NCBI RefSeq assembly: GCF_018613835.1
Contig: NZ_JAGGPM010000017.1
Location: 124,655 to 188,654, forward strand
From: Arthrobacter sp. ISL-5
Lineage (GTDB): Bacteria; Actinomycetota; Actinomycetes; Actinomycetales; Micrococcaceae
Direction: 5' to 3'
DNA length: 64,000 nt
A program made the position numbers and the translations under genes. The notes beneath the pieces were generated by a model. It did not search any database. It was not told where the DNA came from and saw only the letters and a list, made by a program, of their open reading frames with translations. Below, one piece after another: positions 38,478 through 46,243 of the stretch; position 1 is the stretch's first letter, and the number at the start of each line of letters is the position of its first letter.

Positions 38478-39881
38478 GTGGCAACTCATGGGGGAAACGG
38501 ACGCGCATCGAGGGCAGTTGGACCTGGCCGGATTGCTTTGCGGAGTCTCTCCGCGGCTGTGGTTGTCGGGTTCTCCGTCTTCGCCTTTGGGTTCCAAGGA
38601 CCGGCCACTTCATTGCAGCAACCTGCCGGGGACGCCGTCCCGCTGGCAGCTCCCTCCGGAGTTGTGGGTCCGGCGCTCCTTGATCCGGACAGCACGCACC
38701 AAGGGCATGTGCTGGGCGAGGCGGCCGCTGACGCCCTGGCTAGGATCCGCTACGGCCGGACGGTCGTGGACACGTCGACGGTCGGGAACCGGACCAAGCC
38801 GCGAACGCCCGGCGTGGCTTCCACTGAATTACAGCGCCCCGGCGAAGGCTTCCTCATGGCGCCGCTTGAAGTGCTCAACCCGGTTTCCGGGTTCGGGCTG
38901 CGGCACAACCCGATTACGGGCGAAGATGGTGAATTCCACTGGGGCCAGGACTATGCCGCGGCCTGCGGAACCCGCGTCTACGCCGCCGACTCCGGAGTGG
39001 TCCGGGCAGCCGGATGGCACCCCTGGGGCGGAGGTAACCGGGTGGAGATCGACCACGGGAACGGGCTGATCACCACCTACAACCACCTGCAGGGCATAGC
39101 AGTCGAAAAGGGCGATGAGGTGCGGGTTGGCGAGGTCATCGCAGAAGTGGGCAGCACCGGATCCTCAACCGGGTGCCACCTGCATTTCGAAGTAGTTAAG
39201 GATGGCCAACACCAGGACCCGTCGAACTGGACCCTGCTGCCCATCCGGCAGATCGACGGGCTGACTCCGGCGGTCCTGACCAGCTTCGACCCCGGCGCCG
39301 CTGTCACCTCGGGCTGGGCCGTCCCCTATCTGACGGGGAACACCGACGACGGCCTGTCGCCCATTGCTGCCGCTCTGGCCGCCAACCCGCGGACCAGCTC
39401 CGCAGCCGGGACCACACTGGTGTCCAGCTCGTCGTCGACACAGGCGGCCTCGACGCCGACCACCACCGCAACGCCCAAGCCGACAGCCCCCGCGACAACC
39501 AAGCCGGCGCCGACGCCCACCCCGACGCCCACCCCCACACCTACGCCGACGCCGGTCGATCCGACTCCGCCTCCGGTTGAACCGGCGCCGGTGGAGCCGC
39601 CGCCCGTGACCACCGAGCCGGTGCCCGTTGACCCGGTCCCTCCCACGGAACCGGTCGTGACAGCGGAGCCGACACCAACCGAGTCCGCGCCGGTGACCGA
39701 TCCGGTTCCGACGCCGCCGCCCACGGAGGCCGTGGCTCCCGTCCAGGCTGAGCCGGTCCCCACAGCTGATCCGGCACCCGTGGTGTCGTCGACAGTCGTT
39801 TCAACTGAGGCCCCCGTGGCTGCCGCCACAGAGGCCGTGTCTGAAGGTGTAGTAACGGTGGAACCCGCCGCCGCGCCGTAA
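38478..39881 (+). CDS. Secreted/membrane-anchored M23 (LytM-type) peptidase with Pro/Thr tail
   Basis: A 467-residue protein. The N terminus has an uncleaved-looking signal or anchor (about 21-43, IALRSLSAAVVVGFSVFAFGF). The M23 domain (about 125-255) has FGLRHNP, HWGQDYA (metal His and Asp), YNHLQGIAV and GCHLHFEV (HxH zinc/catalytic motif). A long Pro/Thr/Val tail follows, including about six PT dipeptide repeats. It probably cleaves peptidoglycan cross-links. The GTG at 38478 has AGGAG 6-7 nt upstream; the ORF is open to 38412 without a site. The tail could span the cell wall. Confidence 0.88.
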   Translation: MATHGGNGRASRAVGPGRIALRSLSAAVVVGFSVFAFGFQGPATSLQQPAGDAVPLAAPSGVVGPALLDPDSTHQGHVLGEAAADALARIRYGRTVVDTSTVGNRTKPRTPGVASTELQRPGEGFLMAPLEVLNPVSGFGLRHNPITGEDGEFHWGQDYAAACGTRVYAADSGVVRAAGWHPWGGGNRVEIDHGNGLITTYNHLQGIAVEKGDEVRVGEVIAEVGSTGSSTGCHLHFEVVKDGQHQDPSNWTLLPIRQIDGLTPAVLTSFDPGAAVTSGWAVPYLTGNTDDGLSPIAAALAANPRTSSAAGTTLVSSSSSTQAASTPTTTATPKPTAPATTKPAPTPTPTPTPTPTPTPVDPTPPPVEPAPVEPPPVTTEPVPVDPVPPTEPVVTAEPTPTESAPVTDPVPTPPPTEAVAPVQAEPVPTADPAPVVSSTVVSTEAPVAAATEAVSEGVVTVEPAAAP

Positions 39882-39942
39882 GGTGCGGCGGGCGGTAGCC
39901 CGCCGTCCGGCTGTTCGCCAGCCGGGTTAGGAGGTCGAAGGA

Positions 39943-40491
39943 ATGCAGCGGCAGCTATTACCGTTGTCATTAATGACACCTATGCACCCGGCCAGAGAGC
40001 ACCATGTGACTTCCCTCCACACGATTCCGCTGACACTCAACGACGGAACCGCTACCGCTTTCGGACGATTCAAAGGGAACGCAGTGCTGGTGGTGAATGT
40101 AGCCTCCGAGTGCGGGTTCACGCGGCAGTACGCCGGTCTTGAAGAGCTCTACGCGGCCTACCGCGGCCGCGGACTCGAGATCCTGGGCGTCCCCTGCAAC
40201 CAGTTCGGCGGGCAGGAACCCGGCGACGACGCGGAGATCTCCGACTTTTGCGAGAAAAACTTCGGCGTAACCTTCCCCCTGACTGCCAAGGCCAATGTCC
40301 GCGGCAAAGAGCAGCACCCCCTGTACAGCGAGCTGACCAAGTTCAAGAAGAGCATTCTGCCGGGCACGGTCAAGTGGAACTTCGAGAAGTTCCTCGTCAA
40401 CCGTGTCGGTGAAGTTGTGGGGCGGTTCGCCTCCGCCGTGGATCCGGCGTCGCCGGAGCTAAGGCAAGCCATCGAGGAGGTCATCGCGTGA
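39943..40491 (+). CDS. Glutathione peroxidase family thiol peroxidase
   Basis: A 182-residue GPx-fold protein. Catalytic Cys in NVASECGFTRQYAGLEELY, Gln in CNQFGGQEPG, Trp/Asn in VKWNFEKFLV, with a second Cys in FCEKNFGV. Without selenocysteine and in an actinobacterium it probably uses thioredoxin or mycothiol. A strong AGGAGG 8 nt before ATG 39943 supports a roughly 20-residue N-terminal extension; the conserved domain starts near the GTG at 40006. Single gene after the M23 peptidase. Confidence 0.9.
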   Translation: MQRQLLPLSLMTPMHPAREHHVTSLHTIPLTLNDGTATAFGRFKGNAVLVVNVASECGFTRQYAGLEELYAAYRGRGLEILGVPCNQFGGQEPGDDAEISDFCEKNFGVTFPLTAKANVRGKEQHPLYSELTKFKKSILPGTVKWNFEKFLVNRVGEVVGRFASAVDPASPELRQAIEEVIA

Positions 40492-40665
40492 TGACCGCCG
40501 TCATTAAACGAAAGCGAGGAAGGTAGCCCGAAAGCGGCGGCGCAGCCGTAATTTTTCAACATGCCAACTCCAGTTTCCCCAAAGTTCGCTTTTTATCTGG
40601 TTGGATGGAGCGTACTGAGAGGGACACAGGAGGCGCCCCGCTTCCTAACTACCGCGAAGGCAGCA

Positions 40666-41577
40666 ATGGAGCTCATCGAGGCCGAGCACCCCCGGCCGCG
40701 TCATTTTCTACTCCACCTGAGTGACCCCCACCTGCTGGGCGGTCCGGACCCCCTTTATGGAGCCGTTGACAGCGAAGCCCGCCTGATCCAGCTTTTCGAC
40801 GAGGTACAAGCCTCCGGCGCGCGCCCGGAAGCCGTGATCTTCACCGGTGACCTGGCAGACAAAGGCGACCCCGAGGCCTACGCCAAGCTCCGCGCGATCG
40901 TTGAACCGGCGTGCAGGGACCTTGGTGCGATGGTCATCTGGGCCATGGGCAACCATGACAACCGTGCCAACTTCCGGGCCGGCTTATTGGACCAGCCGGG
41001 CAACGACGATCCTGTGGACCACAGCTACTACGTCAACGGCCTGCGGGTCATCACCATGGACACCTCCGTGCCGGGGTTCCACCACGGTGAGCTCAGCGAC
41101 GATCAGCTTGACTGGCTTGCAGCCCAGCTGGAGACCCCTGCCCCGGACGGCACCATCCTGGCGCTGCATCATCCTCCGGTGCCCTCGGTCCTGGACCTGT
41201 CCGTGCTCGTGGAGCTCCGTGACCAGGCTGCCCTGGCCGCGGTGGTCCGCAACTCTGATGTCCGCACTATCCTCGCCGGTCACCTGCACTATTCGACCAC
41301 CGGAACGTTCGCCGGCATCCCGGTGTCGGTGGCCTCGGCCACGTGTTACACCCAGGATCTGAACGTCCCGGTGGGAGGCACACGCGGCCGCGACGCCGGA
41401 CAAGCCTTCAACCTCGTGCACGTCTATGAGCACACGATCGTGCATTCGGTCGTTCCGCTCGGAGCCGCACCGACAGTAGGGGAGTACGTCAGCCCGGAGG
41501 AGACGGAACGTCGGCTGGCCGCCGCCGGGGTCCGCATCCCCGATCAGGTCAAGCGCCCGGTCCTGACCGCCAAATAG
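40666..41577 (+). CDS. Metallophosphoesterase, cyclic-nucleotide phosphodiesterase (CpdA) type
   Basis: A 303-residue calcineurin-like phosphoesterase with all the metal-binding motifs in order: HLSDPHLLG (DxH), FTGDLADKG (GDxxD), WAMGNHDNR (GNHD), LALHHPPVP and LAGHLHYS (GHxH). CpdA-like members hydrolyse cAMP, but other phosphodiesters are possible. The ATG at 40666 ([14 protein letters not shown]) has GAAGG 5 nt upstream; the frame is open to 40561 without a site, adding residues not typical of the family. Confidence 0.88.
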   Translation: MELIEAEHPRPRHFLLHLSDPHLLGGPDPLYGAVDSEARLIQLFDEVQASGARPEAVIFTGDLADKGDPEAYAKLRAIVEPACRDLGAMVIWAMGNHDNRANFRAGLLDQPGNDDPVDHSYYVNGLRVITMDTSVPGFHHGELSDDQLDWLAAQLETPAPDGTILALHHPPVPSVLDLSVLVELRDQAALAAVVRNSDVRTILAGHLHYSTTGTFAGIPVSVASATCYTQDLNVPVGGTRGRDAGQAFNLVHVYEHTIVHSVVPLGAAPTVGEYVSPEETERRLAAAGVRIPDQVKRPVLTAK

Positions 41578-41598
41578 CGAACCGTCCTGACCGCGAGG

Positions 41599-41631
41599 TA
41601 GCCGGGGGCAACGGCCTGCGCTCCCCGGCTA
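41599..41631. terminator. Convergent terminator overlapping the Stealth gene stop
   Basis: TAGCCGGGG (41599-41607) pairs with CCCCGGCTA (41623-41631); the right arm includes the minus-strand stop codon of the Stealth gene. Confidence 0.7.
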
Positions 41632-43266
41632 CTTCTCCCAGGGCGCCTTGATGGGATAGTACTTTTCCAGGAAGTCGGTGACGAGTTCCGCCCGCTCCTG
41701 TGCCGGAACCTCCGGGAAGCTGCCGTCATTGAGGCAGAAGAAGTCCATGTTGCGCTTGGCCAGCAGCTTCGGGAGGTAGTTCAGGCCGGCGCGGGCCGTG
41801 GTGTCCACGTACCTGACCCTCGCCGCTGTCTGGGTGACTGCGCGTCCGGTGAGCAGGGCGTAGTAGTGGTAGAAGGAATTGGTCACGGAGATGTTGTCCG
41901 CGGCACGGAACGTGCTCGCCGCCGTCTTGGCGAACTCCGCGGGGAACTCCCGCTCCATCTTGGCCACCACACTGCGCCGCAGCGGCGCAGCCGTGTGCTC
42001 AAGGTGCCGGGTGGTGATCCGGCCAAAGCGGTTCCACAGCAGTTTGCGGTTCACCCGCGCTGCGTTTTCGAATCCGCTGCGCTCTGCGTCGTTGTCACCC
42101 AGGCCGATGCGTGTCTCGGCCTCGATGAACTTGGTGATCCCGCCCGGCGTGAAGAACATGTCCGGTCCGACCGGGCGCCCGAAGAACATGTCGTCATTGG
42201 AGTACAGGAAGTGCTCGGACAGGCCGTCGATATGGTGCAGCTGGCACTCGACGGCCTGGGAGTTGTGCGTCGGCAGCACGGAGGGGTCCGCGAAGAACTC
42301 CTCGCTCCGGACAATCGTCACCGACGGATGGTCCGCCAGCCATTCCGGCGCGGGGGAGTCCGTGGCGATGAAGATGCGGCGGATCCAGGGGGCGAACATG
42401 TACACGGACCGGAGCGCATACTTGAGTTCGTTGATCTGGCGGTAGCGCGCCTCGTGGTCGTCGCCTTCCCCCACGACGGCTCCGGCCATCCGCGCCCGCC
42501 GGGCTGCGATGTATTCGGGGGAACTACCGTCCACCCACGAGAAGACCAGGTCGATGTCGAAGCTGATGTCGCTCGCGTGGTCCGCGAACATGTTTTCGAT
42601 GGTGGGCCAGGTGTGGCCGTAGCGCTCAACGGTTCCGCGGACGGCGTCGTGGGCCATCATGGTGCGGCGGGTGAGCGAATTCTCGATCGGCAGGATCACT
42701 TCGTTGCCCTGGAAGCTCCACAGTTCCACCTGCACGCCGGCCGACGCACCGAATTCGAAGCCGCCGGCGGGCTCCACGCGGGGACGGTACAGCCGGAAGA
42801 TCCGTGCCTGCCGGTTGGTTGAGAGTTCACCGTCGGCCACCAGCACGGCCGTCTTCTTCTTGGCGTCCACGGTCATCGAGTAGAACGGTTCGCTCTGGCA
42901 GGCGTCCACGAGGGCGGCGCGCAGCTTCTTGCGGTTCTTCCAGTCCAGCGCGATCACCGGGCGGTCGTTGTTGCCCCGGACCAGCAGGTAGTCCAGCCCG
43001 GCCGCGGCCAGCACGTTGCGCAGGAACAGCAGATCCTCCACCATCGCCTGGTACGGCGTCCGGTTCTCGTTGATCAGCGCATACCGGCCCGAGCGGCGGA
43101 CGATGTCGGGGCGGTGCTTGAGGCGCGCAACAGCAGCCGGCGACGTTACTTCCGCATGCGCGGGTACGTCCTCGGATGCCTGGCCTCCGTAGTAAATGTC
43201 ATCCTGAACCGTTACGTCTGTAATGGTGTTTCTCCGTGCTGTTCGGGGGTGGGGTCTTACTTGCAT
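41629..43266 (-). CDS. Stealth-family sugar-phosphate transferase
   Basis: A 545-residue cytoplasmic protein with the Stealth conserved regions. CR1 is IDLVFSWVDGSSPEY, CR2 spans INELKYALRSVYMFAPWIRRIFIATD and later HNSQAVECQLHHIDGL with YSNDDMFFGR, CR3 is around LEHTAAPLRRSVVAKMEREFP, and CR4 follows. Stealth proteins transfer sugar-1-phosphates when building capsules or teichoic-acid-like cell-wall polymers. The ATG at 43266 has AGGA 6 nt upstream. The next upstream gene is a HAD phosphatase on the same strand, 62 nt away. No other capsule genes are in the window. Confidence 0.88.
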   Translation of the reverse strand: MQVRPHPRTARRNTITDVTVQDDIYYGGQASEDVPAHAEVTSPAAVARLKHRPDIVRRSGRYALINENRTPYQAMVEDLLFLRNVLAAAGLDYLLVRGNNDRPVIALDWKNRKKLRAALVDACQSEPFYSMTVDAKKKTAVLVADGELSTNRQARIFRLYRPRVEPAGGFEFGASAGVQVELWSFQGNEVILPIENSLTRRTMMAHDAVRGTVERYGHTWPTIENMFADHASDISFDIDLVFSWVDGSSPEYIAARRARMAGAVVGEGDDHEARYRQINELKYALRSVYMFAPWIRRIFIATDSPAPEWLADHPSVTIVRSEEFFADPSVLPTHNSQAVECQLHHIDGLSEHFLYSNDDMFFGRPVGPDMFFTPGGITKFIEAETRIGLGDNDAERSGFENAARVNRKLLWNRFGRITTRHLEHTAAPLRRSVVAKMEREFPAEFAKTAASTFRAADNISVTNSFYHYYALLTGRAVTQTAARVRYVDTTARAGLNYLPKLLAKRNMDFFCLNDGSFPEVPAQERAELVTDFLEKYYPIKAPWEK

Positions 43267-43328
43267 GATAGTCCTGCCGAAAAAACTGCAGGAAAAATTC
43301 CGGCGCTCCTGCAGCGGCGGCAGCGGGC

Positions 43329-44261
43329 TCAGCCAGCCAGCGCTTCCCGCCAGCTGCGGAGGAAGGCCCCTCCGGCGTCGTCGTGAATGACCGTTGCGTC
43401 CAGGCCCAGATCAGCGGCCGTGAGGATGTCGTAGGGCTTGACCGGCACGCCGTCTGCGGGACGGACGTCCACGTGCTTGACCTGGTGGTCGTTGTGGTGA
43501 AGCCAGTCTGCCATGGCGTAGTCCGTCCGGGAATCGCCCACTGTCCGCCAGGCCTGCGGCGTGATGCCCTGGGCCGCAAGCAACTCCACCGCCCGGCTCG
43601 CGCCGAGGTCCTTGCCGAGGCGGATGGACTCGATGTCCGTGGAGATGATGGTCGGGTCCACGCGGTAGTCGATCTCGTCATCGGAATTCGGCGCGTGGTG
43701 TTCCAGCCTGACCACGCCCAGCCCGTGGCGCTCCATCAGCTCCATCGCCTCTGCATCGAACAGCCGCTGCTCGGCGAGGTACTCGCTGTTGGGCACCTCG
43801 ATGTGCTGCTCCACGGACACCATGGCGCGCTTGGTTTCGTCAAAGAACATGTGCGAGGCGTAGTCTTCGGCCACCATCCGCCGGACGTCGTCCCCGAACG
43901 CTGCGGGGACGGCAAGCTCGTGGTCCACGTGAACCGGGCCGGGGCCGGAAGCGGTGTAGCTGAACCACACAGCGCCTTTTTCGCAGATGGCGTGGATCAG
44001 GGTCCCGGCCGGCATGCCTGCAGCGATCATCGGCTCCATGACCTGCTCGCGGATGAATGCGTCCGAGCGCCCGGTGTTGAAGATGACGGGGATACCTGCG
44101 GTGGCCAGGGCCACGAGATCGGAGATGATTTCCGGCTTCACGTCCCTCGTGACAGGGCTGGCGACCGGGCCGTCGACGTCCAGGAGCAGGGCAAGGGCAG
44201 GGGCCGACGGCGTGTGGGCGCCAAAGCCGGCGGCGGCAGCATTCGCAGGGGGTGCAGTCAT
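43329..44261 (-). CDS. HAD-superfamily phosphatase (HAD-IIB-like)
   Basis: A 310-residue HAD hydrolase: motif I ALLLDVDGPVAS (Asp nucleophile), motif II VIFNTGRSD, and motif IV around RTVGDSRTDYAMADWL. The cap insertion between motifs resembles the Cof/sucrose-phosphatase type. The ATG at 44261 is 6 nt from CAGAAT with no spaced Shine-Dalgarno, again compatible with a leaderless transcript; upstream in-frame residues look non-coding. Likely shares a promoter or is cotranscribed with the Stealth gene; it may process a sugar phosphate. Confidence 0.82.
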   Translation of the reverse strand: MTAPPANAAAAGFGAHTPSAPALALLLDVDGPVASPVTRDVKPEIISDLVALATAGIPVIFNTGRSDAFIREQVMEPMIAAGMPAGTLIHAICEKGAVWFSYTASGPGPVHVDHELAVPAAFGDDVRRMVAEDYASHMFFDETKRAMVSVEQHIEVPNSEYLAEQRLFDAEAMELMERHGLGVVRLEHHAPNSDDEIDYRVDPTIISTDIESIRLGKDLGASRAVELLAAQGITPQAWRTVGDSRTDYAMADWLHHNDHQVKHVDVRPADGVPVKPYDILTAADLGLDATVIHDDAGGAFLRSWREALAG

Positions 44262-44408
44262 GCCTCCATTCTGACAGCCGGCGCCGGCTGGCCGGCTGAG
44301 GCGGGCGCAAGTCGGCCAGATGTGACACATGGTTACTGTTTGGCTACAACCTCCGGACCGGGCCGGTTCCACATTCCCCTGAACGGGCAAGGTGCTTAGG
44401 CTTACAAG

Positions 44409-44708
44409 GTGATATTCAAAGCTGTGGGCGAGGGACGCCCTTACCCCGACCATGGTTTCAGCACGCCCAAGGACTGGGCCGCCCTTCCGCCGCGGCCTGT
44501 GCGCCTGGATGAACTCGTGACCACCAAGCGGACCCTCGACCTTGAAGCCCTCCTGGCCGAGGATTCAACCTTCTTTGGCGACCTCTTTCCGCATGTTGTG
44601 CAGTACAAAGGCACGCTCTACCTGGAGGACGGCCTGCACCGGGCGGTCCGCACGGCCCTTCACCAGCGCACCGCCATCCACGCCCGCGTGCTGGTGATCG
44701 ATGGCTAG
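44409..44708 (+). CDS. Conserved actinobacterial hypothetical protein (sometimes labelled VapB-like)
   Basis: A 99-residue protein: MIFKAVGEGRPYPDHGFSTP, DWAALPPRPVRLDELVTTKRTLDLEALL, DLFPHVVQYKGTLYLEDGLHRAVRTALHQRTAIHARVLVID. Homologues exist across actinobacteria and are sometimes named VapB antitoxins, but no VapC partner is next to it. The GTG start lies exactly 6 nt after TAGGCT (44397-44402) without a Shine-Dalgarno: a probable leaderless gene. It overlaps the next gene by 8 nt. Function unknown; the GLHRA segment recalls a ParB-like fold. Confidence 0.75.
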   Translation: MIFKAVGEGRPYPDHGFSTPKDWAALPPRPVRLDELVTTKRTLDLEALLAEDSTFFGDLFPHVVQYKGTLYLEDGLHRAVRTALHQRTAIHARVLVIDG

Positions 44709-45399
44709 AAAACCCAAGGATGCCACGGTCCTGCACGGGCACCGCGTCGTCACCGGCCCCGAGCTCCGGGCCACGTTCGAGGAACCGGACGACACGCTGG
44801 ACGACCCGGGCCGGCTGCGGCGACGCATCCTGCACGGCGTAGTGCTCGTCCTGCTCCTTGCCCTGACTGTCGCCGGCATCTTGGGCGCCGTGGGCGTCAT
44901 GAGCGGCCAGATCAAGTTCCCGACGGCGATACAGACCCAGGAGAGGGCGGCTCTCTGCCCTGGCACCACGTTCGACTACACGCCCAACGCCAAGGTCAAG
45001 GTCAACGTCTACAATTCGACGAGTCGGGCGGGCCTGGCCAAGTCCGCGGCCAACGAGTTCCGTGCCCGGAAATTTGTTGTTGGCGCCGTGGGAAACACCG
45101 AGACCGGCTACCGCGGCGTGGCAGCTGTCGTTTCCGGAGCGGCCGGACAGGCTGCGGCCTTCAGCGTCCAGCGCAACGTGCCGGGTTCCGACTACTTCCA
45201 GGACGGCCGCTCGGATGCCAGCGTGGACGTGATCCTGGCCGGCGACTACCGCGGCCTGATCAAGCCCGCGCTCGTCGACCAGACACCGGGCCAGCTCAGC
45301 TGCCCGCGGGAAAGCCGGCGCATTGCCGATGACTCCCCGTGGCCGGTCATTCCCACAGCCAGTCCCACAGCCAGTCCCACACGGGGCGCCAAGCCCTAA
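44701..45399 (+). CDS. Membrane-anchored LytR C-terminal domain protein
   Basis: A 232-residue protein with a cytoplasmic N terminus, one membrane helix (about 46-68, LHGVVLVLLLALTVAGILGAVGV), and an outside LytR_C-like domain (KVKVNVYNSTSRAGLAKSAANEF, VVGAVGN, VDVILAGDY). The C terminus ends in a repeated ASPT sequence. The domain is found beside LytR-CpsA-Psr wall-polymer ligases. The ATG at 44701 overlaps the previous gene's end, so they are cotranscribed. Confidence 0.85.
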   Translation: MARKPKDATVLHGHRVVTGPELRATFEEPDDTLDDPGRLRRRILHGVVLVLLLALTVAGILGAVGVMSGQIKFPTAIQTQERAALCPGTTFDYTPNAKVKVNVYNSTSRAGLAKSAANEFRARKFVVGAVGNTETGYRGVAAVVSGAAGQAAAFSVQRNVPGSDYFQDGRSDASVDVILAGDYRGLIKPALVDQTPGQLSCPRESRRIADDSPWPVIPTASPTASPTRGAKP

Positions 45400-45490
45400 G
45401 CCCCGGCCCGTTCCGTAACCGCCTGGCTCGAGCATGACCTGAACGGCACCAGCCGCCCAGGGCGCCGGACGCCCTGTTCCACTGCCCGGC

Positions 45491-46141
45491 TTAGCCCGCC
45501 GCGGCGGGCGGAGGGCTAAGACGCACCGGGCGGCCGCCGTCGTCAAACCTGGCGCCGGCTCCCAGCTGGATGAAGCGGACAGTCCGTGTAATACGCTCTT
45601 CCAGGTCCTCCGGCTCGTCGCTGCCGCGGGCGGCGCTGGATGACAGTGTTCCGTGGATCAGCTGCGCCTGCTGCCGGGCATCCGCCACCGGGAAGTAGCC
45701 CTCCTGCATGCCGTCGCGCAGAATGTCCTGGAGCAGGTCGCTGAGGCCGCCCACATGGTCGGCAAGCTTGGCGAAGGACGCGGGCGAGAGGACGGCGCCC
45801 ATGGCAGGCCCGGGCGGCAGGTGCCGGCGGCTGAGGTCCTCGACCTGCGCCCGCACATACAGGGCGAGCCGGTCCACCGGGTTGTCCAGGCGGTTCAGCG
45901 ATTCACGCAGTTCGGACAGGAACCGCTCGGTCTCGACCAGGGCGTAGGCGATCAGCAGCTCTTCGATGTCGGCGTAGTAGTTGTACACGGCAGTGCGGCC
46001 GATGCCTGCGTGCCGCGCCACGTCCGTCATGGTGAGTCCGGGCAGCCCGTGCGTGAAAAGGAGTTCGCCGAACGCCGTCAGGATGCGGCGCTGGGTCTCG
46101 GCGCGCTGCGCAGCATTGCTGGGGGCCGAAATCCTTGGCAT
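45491..46141 (-). CDS. TetR-family transcriptional regulator
   Basis: A 216-residue regulator. The helix-turn-helix is RRILTAFGELLFTHGLPGLTMTDVARHAGIGRTAVYNYYADIEELL; the C-terminal helices form the ligand domain. The ATG at 46141 has AAGG 7 nt upstream; GTG 46147 is less likely. It is divergent from the GGDEF-EAL gene across about 100 nt holding an inverted repeat. Ligand and targets unknown. Confidence 0.88.
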   Translation of the reverse strand: MPRISAPSNAAQRAETQRRILTAFGELLFTHGLPGLTMTDVARHAGIGRTAVYNYYADIEELLIAYALVETERFLSELRESLNRLDNPVDRLALYVRAQVEDLSRRHLPPGPAMGAVLSPASFAKLADHVGGLSDLLQDILRDGMQEGYFPVADARQQAQLIHGTLSSSAARGSDEPEDLEERITRTVRFIQLGAGARFDDGGRPVRLSPPPAAAG

Positions 46142-46162
46142 ACGCACACCTTACCGCGATCT

Positions 46163-46180
46163 GTCAGCAAACCATCTGAC
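46163..46180. promoter_or_regulatory. Candidate TetR operator GTCAG-N8-CTGAC
   Basis: A perfect 5-bp inverted repeat with an 8-nt spacer lies between the TetR gene and the divergent GGDEF-EAL gene. Confidence 0.4.
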
Positions 46181-46243
46181 CTCTCGCTGTCGGATGAAGG
46201 TGGCGCAGGTAGAGTGTGCCTATTCATTGCGACTGGGGGCGTT

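Noticed and set aside
39505-39560. Short tandem repeats in the M23 peptidase gene as a CRISPR or regulatory array
   Set aside because: They are in-frame Pro-Thr codons of the tail, without spacers.
44409-45399. Toxin-antitoxin module
   Set aside because: The partner gene is a membrane LytR_C protein, not a toxin.
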